A stretch of 64,000 bases of DNA from positions 62,001-126,000 of the forward strand of contig JAFYYU010000015.1 in assembly GCA_017557425.1 (NCBI GenBank). Direction: 5' to 3'. The position numbers and the translations under genes were made by a program. This DNA is from Muribaculaceae bacterium. Lineage in GTDB: Bacteria; Bacteroidota; Bacteroidia; Bacteroidales; Muribaculaceae. Positions 36,992 to 45,752 of this stretch are shown here, piece after piece. Position 1 is the stretch's first letter; each line of letters starts with the position of its first letter. The notes beneath the pieces are model-generated. The model searched no databases, was not told the DNA's origin, and saw only the letters and a program-made list of their open reading frames with translations.

Positions 36992-38932
36992 TTAACCCAG
37001 GATGATGTCGATGATGGCATTGACGTCGGCGATGTTCACCTCACCGTCACCGTTCACATCAGCACGGCCCTCAAATTCGTCAGCTTCCCTTACACCCAAG
37101 ATGACGTCGATTACACAGTTCACGTCGGCGATGTTTACCTCGCCGTCACCGTTCACGTCACCCTTGATGGGCTCTGGGCCACCCTTGATCAAGATGGGAT
37201 AGAACTCACGTTCGTTCTTATACACGGTCAAGAAGCCCTCGACGTAGTACGTGCCGTCATAGGTCGCACCCTCTTCCATGATTTTGAACTTGTCAAACAG
37301 AATCATTGAGTCGGTCTCGTCGGACATCATGATATTGGTCTCCTCGCCAGAAGGAAGCGTGATAGTCACGTTCTCGAAGCCCAGGTACCAGTGAACCATG
37401 TTGCTCATCACCTCCTCGATAGGCATGATTTCAGGCTCTATAGGAGAGGCATGACCAGCCTTAACAAAGGTTGCAGGAACGGGCAACAACTGCTTGTTGT
37501 TCTGGTAAACAGTCCAGCTGGCTTCGGCATCCATGATGTAGTCACCATTCTCAAAGGTCTCGTTCAACTGTCCGTAAACCAAGCTATTGGTTCCCATAAA
37601 GTCCCTCACATACAGGTTGGGGCCATTCTGGTAGATTGCGGTCAGCGGGGTGGTGAAATGACCCAGCTTGCCCTGCTGCAATTCATACAGTGCCTCGATG
37701 CTGGCAACATCCTTCGGGCCTTCGCGCTTAGGAGCCTCGTCGTACGAGATGGGCAGAATCTGGAAATTCTCCCTGTAAGCAGCCACAATACCATACACGT
37801 CGTGAACACCACCAGCGGGAGGAGCTACGTTGAAGGTGTTGTTGAAGAAGGTGCAGCTGTTGCCGTTAGCGTCGGTAAAGGTGCCGCCGTTTCCGTCAGG
37901 AGCAACGGTCACGTTCTTGAGCACTACATAGTGTGCCCAGTGAGCGTCATCCACCTGGTTGGGAGTAATTTCATCGGGAGTCACTTCCACAAATTCGGTG
38001 GCAGCCTGGAAGCCCTTGGGGCTCTGCAGCTCGGGATGGTTGTTGTAGGTGGTCTTGGTTCCGCTGAAGCCTGCGGGAATGATGTCGCCAATCTGGTAGG
38101 TTTGGCCAGTGCTCTGATAAACGAGACCGTAACCGGTATCATCCTTCACATACATGTTAATGCCCGACTGCCACAGCACAATCGACGGATAGGTGAACGT
38201 TACATTGGCGTTGTCGGCAGTATTGAACATGTCAGCCCAACCGAATTGAGGAGTCTCCTCAAAAGTGTAGGTTGCACTCTTCACAGCGCTCACTTCACCA
38301 TCCTTCTCTGAAATGGCCTTCACGGTCACTGACTGACCAAGGTTGAAAGGCACGGTGAAAGGAGCCGTGTACTGGGTCGAGCTCGTTGTGGGATCACTGC
38401 CATTGGTAGTGTAGTAAATCTTGGCACCACTGGTGGAGCACTTCATGGACACTTCGACATCTGCAAAGTACGTACCACTGGCAGGAGTGATGCTGGGAGG
38501 CAACAGGCCGACTTCGCCGCCCACGGTCACAACGATTTTGGTGGCGCGAACCTGAGCAACAGAGGCTGTGAATACAACCTGTTCAGCTCCACCGGTCCAA
38601 GTACCCAAAACGTCGTCGTAGCTGTAACCCTCACAGGTGAAACCTGCAGGGCCGTACTGAGCGTCATTGGCGCCGACACAGGTAAACACGATGCTGGTCA
38701 TGCTACCGATAGCCGACTTGACGGTCACGGTCTTGTTCTTGTAGAAACGGTAGTGCTGGCCGTTGGCCACACCCTGCTCCACTTGAATGGTGATGCCATC
38801 CTTCTCGATGACGAACTCACCGGCAGTGCTGCTGCCAGTGCCCACGTCAACGGTGGCGTCAAACACAATGTCAACAGCCCAAGCAGCGCTGGCCAGCAGA
38901 CACATGGTTAATAAAGTAAAGATTTTCTTCAT
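36992..38932 (-). CDS. Secreted multidomain protein with dockerin-like C-terminus (paralogue 2)
   Basis: 646 residues from the ATG at 38932 that gives the signal peptide MKKIFTLLTMCLLASAAWA; the frame stays open for 85 codons upstream across the promoter and is not coding there. Same architecture as its neighbour: beta-sandwich (FDATVDVGTGSSTAGEFVI), CHB_HEX_C-like domain (SGAKIYYTTNGSDPTTSST), two OB-fold-like domains (VLWQSGINMYVKDDTGYGL and AIYQNGPNLYVRDFMGTNSL), and two intact dockerin-like units GDVNGDGEVNIADVNCVID and ADVNGDGEVNIADVNAIID. Role unknown. Compared with paralogue 1 its calcium loops are canonical, so this one is probably closer to the ancestral form. Confidence 0.8.
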   Translation of the reverse strand: MKKIFTLLTMCLLASAAWAVDIVFDATVDVGTGSSTAGEFVIEKDGITIQVEQGVANGQHYRFYKNKTVTVKSAIGSMTSIVFTCVGANDAQYGPAGFTCEGYSYDDVLGTWTGGAEQVVFTASVAQVRATKIVVTVGGEVGLLPPSITPASGTYFADVEVSMKCSTSGAKIYYTTNGSDPTTSSTQYTAPFTVPFNLGQSVTVKAISEKDGEVSAVKSATYTFEETPQFGWADMFNTADNANVTFTYPSIVLWQSGINMYVKDDTGYGLVYQSTGQTYQIGDIIPAGFSGTKTTYNNHPELQSPKGFQAATEFVEVTPDEITPNQVDDAHWAHYVVLKNVTVAPDGNGGTFTDANGNSCTFFNNTFNVAPPAGGVHDVYGIVAAYRENFQILPISYDEAPKREGPKDVASIEALYELQQGKLGHFTTPLTAIYQNGPNLYVRDFMGTNSLVYGQLNETFENGDYIMDAEASWTVYQNNKQLLPVPATFVKAGHASPIEPEIMPIEEVMSNMVHWYLGFENVTITLPSGEETNIMMSDETDSMILFDKFKIMEEGATYDGTYYVEGFLTVYKNEREFYPILIKGGPEPIKGDVNGDGEVNIADVNCVIDVILGVREADEFEGRADVNGDGEVNIADVNAIIDIILG

Positions 38933-38990
38933 TGCAATGAAAAGTTTATAAATGGTTAATAATGATATGTCATACGGTCTATATTTCGAC

Positions 38991-38998
38991 AAAGGTAG
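38991..38998 (-). promoter_or_regulatory. -7 box of paralogue 2
   Basis: TACCTTTG on the minus strand, 58 bases before the start codon; the nearest minus-strand TTG (39022-39024) is 23 bases upstream. Confidence 0.55.
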
Positions 38999-39112
38999 TA
39001 TTTTTTTTTGATTCAGAAAACAAACGTTTGAGATATTTTTCTCAAAGACGAAAAATGAGTAAAAACGGTTAAAAATCTGGAGGCCGTCAACGGGCAAATG
39101 AAAAATTTTCTG

Positions 39113-39120
39113 TAACTTTG
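39113..39120 (+). promoter_or_regulatory. -7 box of recA
   Basis: TAACTTTG, 47 bases before the ATG. No clear -33 TTG, and I see no LexA-type palindrome in the leader. Confidence 0.5.
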
Positions 39121-39167
39121 CAAGTTGGATTGACAAACAAAAAAACAGAATAAACCACAACATCATT

Positions 39168-40211
39168 ATGGCAGAAGAAAACATCAATCAGGAGGGAACC
39201 AAACAGCCGCAGCGCAAGGAGGTCTCCCCCGAGAAGCTTAAGGCCCTGCAAGTGGCCATGGACAAGATAGGCAAGACATTTGGCAGCGGGACCATCATGA
39301 AACTGGGCGACGACCACATCGAGGACATTGAGGTCATCCCCACCGGCTCCATCGGTCTGGACAACGCGCTGGGCGTGGGCGGTTACCCCCGCGGACGCAT
39401 CATCGAGATCTACGGCCCCGAGTCATCGGGTAAAACCACGCTGGCTATCCACGCTATTGCCGAAGCCCAGAAAATGGGCGGTATCGCAGCCATCATTGAT
39501 GCGGAGCATGCCTTTGACCGCTTCTATGCCGAGTCGCTGGGCGTTGACGTGAACAACCTGTGGATCAGTCAGCCCGACAACGGCGAGCAGGCGTTGGAGA
39601 TCGCCGACCAGCTCATCCGCAGCAGCGCAATCGACATTATCGTCATCGACAGCGTTGCAGCACTCACCCCTAAGGCCGAGATTGAGGGCGAGATGGGCGA
39701 GAGCAAGATGGGTCTGCAGGCCCGCCTGATGAGCCAGGCCCTGAGGAAACTCACCGCTACCATCAGCCGCACCAATACCTGCTGCATCTTCATCAACCAG
39801 CTGCGCGAGAAATTGGGCGTGATGTTCGGCAACCCCGAAACAACGACTGGCGGCAATGCGCTTAAGTTCTACAGCAGCGTTCGCCTCGACATCCGTCGCG
39901 TGGGCCAAATCAAAGACGGCGACCAGGTGACCGGAAGCCTTACCAGAGTTAAAGTGGTCAAGAACAAGGTGGCTCCACCCTTCCGCAAGACCGAGTTTGA
40001 AATCCGTTTCGGCGAGGGCATCAGCAAAGTAGGTGAAATCATCGACCTGGGTGTCGAGTTCGGCATTATCAAGAAGAGCGGAGCCTGGTTCTCCTACGAG
40101 GGAACTAAACTGGGCCAAGGACGCGACGCTGCCAAGCAGATGGTAGCCGACAACCCCGAACTCGCCGAGGAACTCGAAGCCAAAATCAAAGAGGCCATGA
40201 AGGCGAAGTGA
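39168..40211 (+). CDS. recA: Recombinase RecA
   Basis: 347 residues. Strand-exchange ATPase for homologous recombination and SOS induction. Walker [10 protein letters not shown] (83-91), the IDAEHAFD and [19 protein letters not shown] segments, the [23 protein letters not shown]2 loop region and the C-terminal domain are complete. The start gives [10 protein letters not shown], a typical short polar N-terminus. It stands alone with its own -7 box and a very strong terminator shared with the convergent ATP-grasp gene. Confidence 0.98.
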   Translation: MAEENINQEGTKQPQRKEVSPEKLKALQVAMDKIGKTFGSGTIMKLGDDHIEDIEVIPTGSIGLDNALGVGGYPRGRIIEIYGPESSGKTTLAIHAIAEAQKMGGIAAIIDAEHAFDRFYAESLGVDVNNLWISQPDNGEQALEIADQLIRSSAIDIIVIDSVAALTPKAEIEGEMGESKMGLQARLMSQALRKLTATISRTNTCCIFINQLREKLGVMFGNPETTTGGNALKFYSSVRLDIRRVGQIKDGDQVTGSLTRVKVVKNKVAPPFRKTEFEIRFGEGISKVGEIIDLGVEFGIIKKSGAWFSYEGTKLGQGRDAAKQMVADNPELAEELEAKIKEAMKAK

Positions 40212-40221
40212 TCTAATCCTC

Positions 40222-40241
40222 CTGGCTCATGAATGAGCCAG
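40222..40241. repeat. Short palindrome after recA
   Basis: CTGGCTCAT / ATGAGCCAG with a two-base centre, just before the main terminator. Confidence 0.5.
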
Positions 40242-40258
40242 CGAGAATGCATCATCAT

Positions 40259-40303
40259 ATAATGAACCCCAAAAGTTTTTGTCCAACTTTTGGGGTTCAT
40301 TAT
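40259..40303. terminator. Bidirectional terminator of recA and the ATP-grasp gene
   Basis: Perfect 19-bp stem (40259-40277 / 40285-40303, core AACCCCAAAAGTT) with a seven-base loop. Confidence 0.9.
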
Positions 40304-40328
40304 TATTACCACGCTGGTGGATTAAGCA

Positions 40329-41435
40329 TCAAATCGTGATATCTTTTCCGATCACTTCCTTTAAAGTCGCAAACACCTTGCGCTTGACACCAATCTTGAG
40401 CGGCGACTGCATGACATCAAAGTCAGGACGGTTGTTGACCTCAATAAATTCGATAACGCCCTTGTCGGTGACGATGACGTCCCAGCCGCTAATGATGTTA
40501 TTCGTCTGGCGCGCAGCACTCAGGCAAAATCCCACAATCTCGTCCCATCGGTTTATCGGCGTTCCCTTGATCTGAATCCCGGTGTCTGGGTGCCGAGGCA
40601 CGCGTAACCCCTCGGTGGTGATGCCGTCACTCTCAATCACACCGGTCTCGATATTGATTTGGGCAAACAGGCCGCCGGCGTGGGCATTGTCGATGATCAT
40701 GTCACCAACCCCCATACGCAAGAAAGCCCCAAAGGCCATCGCCCTGCCTCGGAAAGCGATGGTGACAAACCTGATGGTATTTAACGACGAAGGATGAAAA
40801 GCCTGGATTTCCGAGCTATTATGGACACACTCCTCTAGTATCATCTTAAATTTCACACAACGGTCGTACAGTTCCCGAACCTTCAAGGGGTCGGTCTGAC
40901 GAGGCACTTTCTTTACCCCAAAGCCCAAGCTACCGTCATTAGGCTTGATAATACAATCGGTCGAACTCAACAGGTCGGTAAACTGCTCATAAGTGCATTC
41001 CGGGCCGAACAGCCAGCGGCGCTTGACGAATCCTAGCTCAGTGAAGTGCTTGAGGAATTCGTTCTTGAAACGGGTCAAGCCATTGGTGTCTTCAGGGTAC
41101 ATCGACTTGAGCTTGAATGCCAGAGAACGCATCTGTGCGCGAGAGATAAACTCCTCCCTCTCAGACTCTGACAGTTTGTAGAACTCGTACTGGTGAAGAT
41201 ACTCCGAAATAGAAACACTGTGCTTTTCCATGGCCTGATAGTAATCCTCACGGGTAGCCCCCTCGGGCAGTGGCGACCCTTCAGCAAAGAACTTGTCGGC
41301 CTCTCGCCGTATGCTGTCCAATTCTTTACGCGCACGAAAAGAAGCAGCCAGGCCCGGAAAAAGCTTGAAAACCTCCATCGCTGTCGGGCGAAGGACATTG
41401 TTACGCAATTTCAATTTCAGATCATTCACGGACAT
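40329..41435 (-). CDS. ATP-grasp protein, sugar-transfer-associated type
   Basis: 368 residues. Matches the pattern of the ATPgrasp_ST family: CIIKPNDGSLGFGVKK for nucleotide binding, ILEECVHNSSEI, SSLNTIRFVTIAF, NAHAGGLFAQINIETG and the metal-binding end FIEVNNRPDFDVMQ. Members lie in capsule and exopolysaccharide loci and are thought to ligate an amino or carboxyl group onto a sugar or lipid-linked intermediate, but the reaction is unproven. Here it stands outside any glycan cluster, 35 bases upstream of the C10 protease gene's stop, both on the minus strand. The N-terminal 130 residues are helical. Confidence 0.8.
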   Translation of the reverse strand: MSVNDLKLKLRNNVLRPTAMEVFKLFPGLAASFRARKELDSIRREADKFFAEGSPLPEGATREDYYQAMEKHSVSISEYLHQYEFYKLSESEREEFISRAQMRSLAFKLKSMYPEDTNGLTRFKNEFLKHFTELGFVKRRWLFGPECTYEQFTDLLSSTDCIIKPNDGSLGFGVKKVPRQTDPLKVRELYDRCVKFKMILEECVHNSSEIQAFHPSSLNTIRFVTIAFRGRAMAFGAFLRMGVGDMIIDNAHAGGLFAQINIETGVIESDGITTEGLRVPRHPDTGIQIKGTPINRWDEIVGFCLSAARQTNNIISGWDVIVTDKGVIEFIEVNNRPDFDVMQSPLKIGVKRKVFATLKEVIGKDITI

Positions 41436-41470
41436 AACAAATCAACTTAAATGCTTTTGAGTAGTAACAA

Positions 41471-43123
41471 TTATCTGGTCAACAAGTAGTCGATGAGCAT
41501 TGTCACATCGTCAATGTGAATCTGGACGCCAACAAAATTCCCCATAAGAATCCTATCGATTGCCTCGGTCACATCGGAGATATCGAACGGGGCACCAAAC
41601 TTGGCGAACTTGCCAAGAACGGTAAGTTGGCCCTGGGCGGTAACCGCCTGTGTCAACGGGTTGCCTTCAGCTGTGCGATAGTTGAGGTGCAGGTCATACG
41701 TGCCATCGGGCAAGGTCACGGGCAGCGTGAGAGCCAGACTGATGTCAGTCCCGTTCTCAAAGGTGAGCCTGTTCAGCGTGGTTGACTCACTGACTGCCAC
41801 TTCATTCCCCTGAGCATCCGTCAATGAGAACATGAACGGCAAGGTGCGATAAGACATACTCAGCCTGACATCGCTTGCCTGAGCAGTAAGAGTCTCTCCC
41901 AGTAAGTGCAACCCGTCATCAGCAGCAACTTCTGCATTAATTGTACAGAACAAGGGCGGCTCAAGGCCTTGAAGAAATGAATTACTGGAACTGTAGTGTC
42001 TGGTTGTGCCATCGAGATAGGTCGCAATCATGGCTGAAATTTGGAACCAGCCGTCGCTTATCCCATACCAACCCCAGTTCACATGGAGATAATCTTCACT
42101 ATCATAACCATCAATGATAAACCCGTGAGGAGACCCACTTACAGGAACCTTTCCTCCGTACACGACAAGTCTTCCCTCATTCAATTCCGCTTTTATGAGT
42201 TCCACCCATTCACTATCATTGTATAAGTGGCGCCAGATAGTCGAAACACTGGAATTATAACCATAATTCTTGAATATATCTATTCTCTTGACCGTAGAAC
42301 CACTTGCTGTTGGCGAATAATTCATTTTAAGCATTTGTCCACAGTAACGGCATAGCTTGGCCACTTCGTATACCTGTTCTTCGGTATAAACACCTAGAAT
42401 AGCAGAATGAGTTTGCATATCCCATTCTGCATAGGAGGGGAGAATTAAGTCATAATTAAATACTGTTGGCGGAAGAGCCGGAACGGTGTCGTTTAACCTG
42501 ATTGAAAAGTAAGCGGGAAGACTATCGCACGATGTGGGAAACTGCCAGAAATAAAACGTTTGAGCCAATGCAATAGCCGAGCATCCCACCTTGCTGTGTT
42601 TTCCATTCAACATCGGAGTCAAGTTATAATAAGGCTCATATTGTCCCCAATTTGTTTTAGTCATCGGTTCCACGACGACCGAGGGTTCCTGAAAGCTTTG
42701 GTTGAATGACTTGGGAGTATTTATGTCGTGTGTGAGCAAATATTCGATGTCAGCTTTGTAGTCATCGAGTACGCACTTGAGGGGATCCGGCAGATTGAGA
42801 ATGTCGATATGCCCCTTGTCGCTGTAGCCCAAAACCGGAGTCGCGTGGTCCTCGCCGCTGACGATGATGAAGCCGCCGCCCTTGATGTTGAAGATATAGT
42901 AACAGTTGGCGTTAGGCACTTTGTCAGACGGCTCGGTGTAAGCCAAGACGAAGTCAGACATTGCAGGGGCTTTTATAGACCCTGGAGAAGACATACAGTG
43001 CGACTTGACGAAACTGTTTGCTGTCGCTCGTGCAGCGCTGACGGAGACATTGCCGGCCACGGCATAGGTTGAGGCTACAGTGAGCAACGTCAATACTAAG
43101 CTGATTAACTTTTTGAGATTCAT
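41471..43123 (-). CDS. Secreted C10 cysteine protease (streptopain family) with degenerate dockerin-like tail
   Basis: 550 residues. Signal peptide 1-23, then a Spi/prodomain-like region (about 25-150, including YYIFNIKGGGFIIVSGEDHA), and the peptidase domain with Cys181 (KVGCSAIALAQ), His333 (SGSPHGFIIDGYD) and the NWGWYG tryptophan block, as in SpeB, interpain and related proteases. Beta-rich domain from about 400. The final 45 residues keep the helix parts ISDVTEAIDRIL and IDDVTMLIDYLL of a dockerin, but the DxDGDG calcium loops are lost. Expected to be secreted as a zymogen and to degrade host or dietary protein. Codon use in the middle of the gene is more A/T rich than in neighbouring genes. 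Confidence 0.88.
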   Translation of the reverse strand: MNLKKLISLVLTLLTVASTYAVAGNVSVSAARATANSFVKSHCMSSPGSIKAPAMSDFVLAYTEPSDKVPNANCYYIFNIKGGGFIIVSGEDHATPVLGYSDKGHIDILNLPDPLKCVLDDYKADIEYLLTHDINTPKSFNQSFQEPSVVVEPMTKTNWGQYEPYYNLTPMLNGKHSKVGCSAIALAQTFYFWQFPTSCDSLPAYFSIRLNDTVPALPPTVFNYDLILPSYAEWDMQTHSAILGVYTEEQVYEVAKLCRYCGQMLKMNYSPTASGSTVKRIDIFKNYGYNSSVSTIWRHLYNDSEWVELIKAELNEGRLVVYGGKVPVSGSPHGFIIDGYDSEDYLHVNWGWYGISDGWFQISAMIATYLDGTTRHYSSSNSFLQGLEPPLFCTINAEVAADDGLHLLGETLTAQASDVRLSMSYRTLPFMFSLTDAQGNEVAVSESTTLNRLTFENGTDISLALTLPVTLPDGTYDLHLNYRTAEGNPLTQAVTAQGQLTVLGKFAKFGAPFDISDVTEAIDRILMGNFVGVQIHIDDVTMLIDYLLTR

Positions 43124-43294
43124 AATGTAATAAGAAGCTATAAATAATTTAGTACATGAAAAAGTGGGGTATTAATGCCAGTTAACTGATTATCAAACGG
43201 TTAACCAACATATAAACCCTTGGGGGATCAGTAACTTTGTAAAGAATAATTCCGATTTTCTGATGAAAAAAGCTACCAATCCCAAAAACATGGG

Positions 43295-43325
43295 CAAAGT
43301 TAACAAACTTCTTCCGATCCTGCAA
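43295..43325 (-). promoter_or_regulatory. Promoter of the C10 protease gene
   Basis: Minus strand: TTG at 43323-43325, a 20-base spacer, TAACTTTG at 43295-43302. It leaves a leader of about 170 bases in which I see no recognised riboswitch. Confidence 0.6.
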
Positions 43326-43348
43326 AAAGCATTTGGAAAAAACGATAA

Positions 43349-43378
43349 AAGCGGCCATGTCTCGTGACATGGCCGCTT
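43349..43378 (-). terminator. Terminator of metK
   Basis: Perfect 13-bp stem AAGCGGCCATGTC / GACATGGCCGCTT with a TCGT loop; on the minus strand followed by TTATCGTTTTTT. Confidence 0.85.
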
Positions 43379-43401
43379 GAAGCATTTTCAAGAAAAAACT
43401 C

Positions 43402-44667
43402 TTAGGCTAGGCCGAAAGCGGCACGCAGCGCCTCGGTGCGGTTGAGTTTTTCCCATGTAAAGAGCTCGACCTCAACTTCCTTAGTCTCGTTATAGAGGGA
43501 TTCAAAACGTTTTACCTTCAACTCATATTTGCGTCCCATGTGACCATAGGCGGCTGCCTCGGTATAGATGGGATTAAGCAGCTTCAAATCGCGGATGATG
43601 GCTGCTGGACGCATGTCGAACAAATCCTTGAGTATGTTAGCAATTTCCACATCGGTCTTGTCTACATGGCTTGTGCCGTAAGTGTCGACATAGAAGCTCA
43701 CCGGCTCGGCAACGCCAATGGCATAGGCCACCTGGACAAGCACCTCGTCGGCAATGCCGGCAGCGACGACGTTTTTGGCGATGTGACGGCAAGCATAGGC
43801 AGCACTGCGGTCCACCTTGCTGGGGTCCTTGCCACTGAAGGCTCCGCCTCCATGGGCACCGCGTCCGCCATAGGTGTCCACGATGATTTTACGTCCCGTG
43901 AGACCCGTATCGCCGTGTGGGCCACCAATAACGAACTTGCCCGTGGGGTTGACCTTATAAACGGTCCTCTCATCAACCATAGAACGAATTTCGGCACCGT
44001 AATGCTCCAGCGTTCTGGGAATAAGGATATTGCGCACATCCTGCTCGATGCGATCCCTATCCACATTGTCATCGTGCTGAGTGCTCACAACAATGGTATC
44101 GACATGCACGGGCCGGCGGGTCTTGCCGTCATACTCGACGGTCACTTGGGCCTTTGCGTCAGGCCTCAGGTAGGGCATCAACTCCAAATGATTATGACGA
44201 ATGTCGGCCAACTCACGCATCAAAGCATGAGCCAAGTCTAATGTCAACGGCAAGTAATTAGGCGTCTCGTTACATGCATAGCCGAACATCATACCCTGAT
44301 CGCCAGCGCCCTGGTCGGCCTTGTTTTGCTCGTCACGATTCACACCCTGGGCGATATCACCGCTCTGCTCATGCACGCTGTTGAGAATGCCGCATGAATT
44401 GGCATCAAACTGGTACTCACTCTTGGTGTAGCCGATTTTCGCAATCATCTCGCGTGCAGTGCGCTGCAGGTCGATGTAAACATCGGTAGTCACCTCACCA
44501 GCAATAATCACCTGGCCGGTGGTAACCAGTGTCTCACAAGCCACATGGGCCTGGGGATCAAAAGCCAGGAACTTGTCCAAAATGGCATCGCTGATCTGGT
44601 CAGCAACTTTGTCGGGGTGTCCTTCGGACACGCTCTCAGACGTGAATAGATAATTCTTACTGTTCAT
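43402..44667 (-). CDS. metK: S-adenosylmethionine synthetase
   Basis: 421 residues; makes SAM from methionine and ATP. Landmarks: [20 protein letters not shown] (ATP-binding His and Asp), [12 protein letters not shown], the flexible-loop region, [17 protein letters not shown], and [19 protein letters not shown] (the P-loop-like segment). Somewhat longer than the 384-residue E. coli enzyme, as usual in Bacteroidota. Preceded on the minus strand by a SAM-II-like aptamer 72 bases upstream of the start codon, which indicates feedback control by its own product. Single-gene unit with promoter and terminator. Confidence 0.97.
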   Translation of the reverse strand: MNSKNYLFTSESVSEGHPDKVADQISDAILDKFLAFDPQAHVACETLVTTGQVIIAGEVTTDVYIDLQRTAREMIAKIGYTKSEYQFDANSCGILNSVHEQSGDIAQGVNRDEQNKADQGAGDQGMMFGYACNETPNYLPLTLDLAHALMRELADIRHNHLELMPYLRPDAKAQVTVEYDGKTRRPVHVDTIVVSTQHDDNVDRDRIEQDVRNILIPRTLEHYGAEIRSMVDERTVYKVNPTGKFVIGGPHGDTGLTGRKIIVDTYGGRGAHGGGAFSGKDPSKVDRSAAYACRHIAKNVVAAGIADEVLVQVAYAIGVAEPVSFYVDTYGTSHVDKTDVEIANILKDLFDMRPAAIIRDLKLLNPIYTEAAAYGHMGRKYELKVKRFESLYNETKEVEVELFTWEKLNRTEALRAAFGLA

Positions 44668-44711
44668 TGTTACAAAAAATCAGTTTTTTGTGGAAAATGA
44701 ACGCTAAAGAA

Positions 44712-44738
44712 ATAATCAAGAATAAGACTGTTGATTAT
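44712..44738 (-). terminator. Possible expression-platform hairpin of the metK riboswitch
   Basis: ATAATCAA / TTGATTAT (44712-44719 and 44731-44738), directly next to the aptamer 3' end; on the minus strand it is followed by TTTCTTT. Could be an intrinsic attenuator controlled by ligand binding. Confidence 0.4.
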
Positions 44739-44788
44739 CGCTTTTTAGCATTTTTTCAAGTGGTTGCAAGCAGCCAAATTTTTCCACT
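44739..44788 (-). promoter_or_regulatory. SAM-II-like riboswitch aptamer upstream of metK
   Basis: Read on the minus strand: P1 stem AGTGG / CCACT encloses a 20-base loop containing ATTTGGCTGCTTGCAA, and the stem is followed by an A-rich joint and GCTAAAAAGCG. SAM-II RNAs have the same layout: short P1, loop with AUUU and UUGCAA next to the stem, A-rich joint and GCUAAAAAG 3' end. The pseudoknot can form between loop GCT and AGC of the 3' segment. It lies between a -7 box (44819-44826) and metK, a SAM gene. Confidence 0.75.
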
Positions 44789-44818
44789 GTAAATAATATG
44801 TTGTCTCTAAATCGGCTG

Positions 44819-44826
44819 CAAAATTA
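44819..44826 (-). promoter_or_regulatory. -7 box of metK
   Basis: TAATTTTG on the minus strand, giving a leader of about 150 bases that contains the SAM-II-like aptamer. The -33 box is at imperfect spacing. Confidence 0.55.
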
Positions 44827-44843
44827 CACAAAAAACGTACACC

Positions 44844-44885
44844 AACGCCCCAAAACCTTGGTTTTTTCCCAAGTTTTGAGGCGTT
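44844..44885 (-). terminator. Hairpin after RNA methyltransferase gene
   Basis: AACGCCCCAAAACCTTG pairs with CAAGTTTTGAGGCGTT with small interruptions; it separates the methyltransferase gene from metK. Confidence 0.65.
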
Positions 44886-44915
44886 TTATGGTTATTTAAG
44901 CAAAATTGACCGGAT

Positions 44916-45719
44916 TCAGCCTTTGCGCAGCTCCCAGAAGGCGACTGCAGCGGCTGCGGCAACGTTGAGCGAGTCAACACCATGCTTCATGGGGATGCGA
45001 ACGACATGGTTGGCGGCAGAGATGGCCTCGCGGGAGAGGCCGTCGCCCTCTGTGCCCATGATAATGGCCAAGCGAGGTTCACGTTTCAGGACGGGATCAT
45101 CGAGCGGGATGGAATCATCGCTCAATGCCATCGCTGCAGTGCTGAAACCCAGTTCGTTCAGGTGCGGAGTGACGGGCTCATCAATCCAAGTCCATGGGAC
45201 GAGGAACACCGAGCCCATCGACACACGCACGGCGCGTCGGTTCAAGGGGTCACAGGACGTGGGTGTCAGCAGTACCGCATCGATACCCAGGGCGGCAGCT
45301 GAACGAAATATGGCTCCAATGTTGGTCGTGTCGGTCACACCGTCGATGACCACCACACGGCGGGCATCGCGACACACATCAGCGACAGGGCGAGCCACGG
45401 GACGCCGCATGGCGCACAGCACGCCACGCGTCAAGGTAAAGCCCGTGAGTGCCGCAAGCAACTCGCGCTCACCCGTATATACTGGGATGTCGCCGCAACG
45501 CCCGATGAGGCTTTCAGCATCACCCGTAATGTGCCTCCGCTCGCACAGCAATGACAGCGGCTCGTAACCCGCATCCAGGGCGACATGGATGACCTTAGGA
45601 CTCTCGGCAATAAAGATGCCCTTATCTGGCTCCAGCCGGTTGCGCAACTGTGCCTCGGTGAGTGTCCCAAAAACCTCTACCCCAGGATGATCCAGCGATG
45701 TGATCTCAATAACCGGCAT
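44916..45719 (-). CDS. SpoU/TrmH-family RNA 2'-O-methyltransferase
   Basis: 267 residues. N-terminal substrate-binding part (FIAESPKVIHVALDAGYEPL) and a SPOUT domain with the three family motifs: NIGAIFRSAAALG (motif 1), IIMGTEGDGLS (motif 2) and IPMKHGVDSLNVAAAAA (motif 3), which bind SAM in the trefoil knot. Methylates a ribose in rRNA or tRNA; the target cannot be told, though the N-terminal part resembles RlmB/TsnR-type rRNA enzymes. Its place directly upstream of metK on the same strand is thematically fitting, but a hairpin separates them. Confidence 0.85.
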   Translation of the reverse strand: MPVIEITSLDHPGVEVFGTLTEAQLRNRLEPDKGIFIAESPKVIHVALDAGYEPLSLLCERRHITGDAESLIGRCGDIPVYTGERELLAALTGFTLTRGVLCAMRRPVARPVADVCRDARRVVVIDGVTDTTNIGAIFRSAAALGIDAVLLTPTSCDPLNRRAVRVSMGSVFLVPWTWIDEPVTPHLNELGFSTAAMALSDDSIPLDDPVLKREPRLAIIMGTEGDGLSREAISAANHVVRIPMKHGVDSLNVAAAAAVAFWELRKG

Positions 45720-45752
45720 TGGCTAATTGACCAGTTTCCACTCGCTTTTCAC

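Noticed and set aside
38933..39187. N-terminal extension of paralogue 2 by 85 codons
   Set aside because: It would place a signal peptide in the middle of the protein and include the promoter region; the ATG at 38932 gives a proper signal peptide.
43182..43391. 69-codon minus-strand frame between the C10 protease gene and metK
   Set aside because: It runs through the metK terminator hairpin and covers the C10 promoter; no recognisable product.
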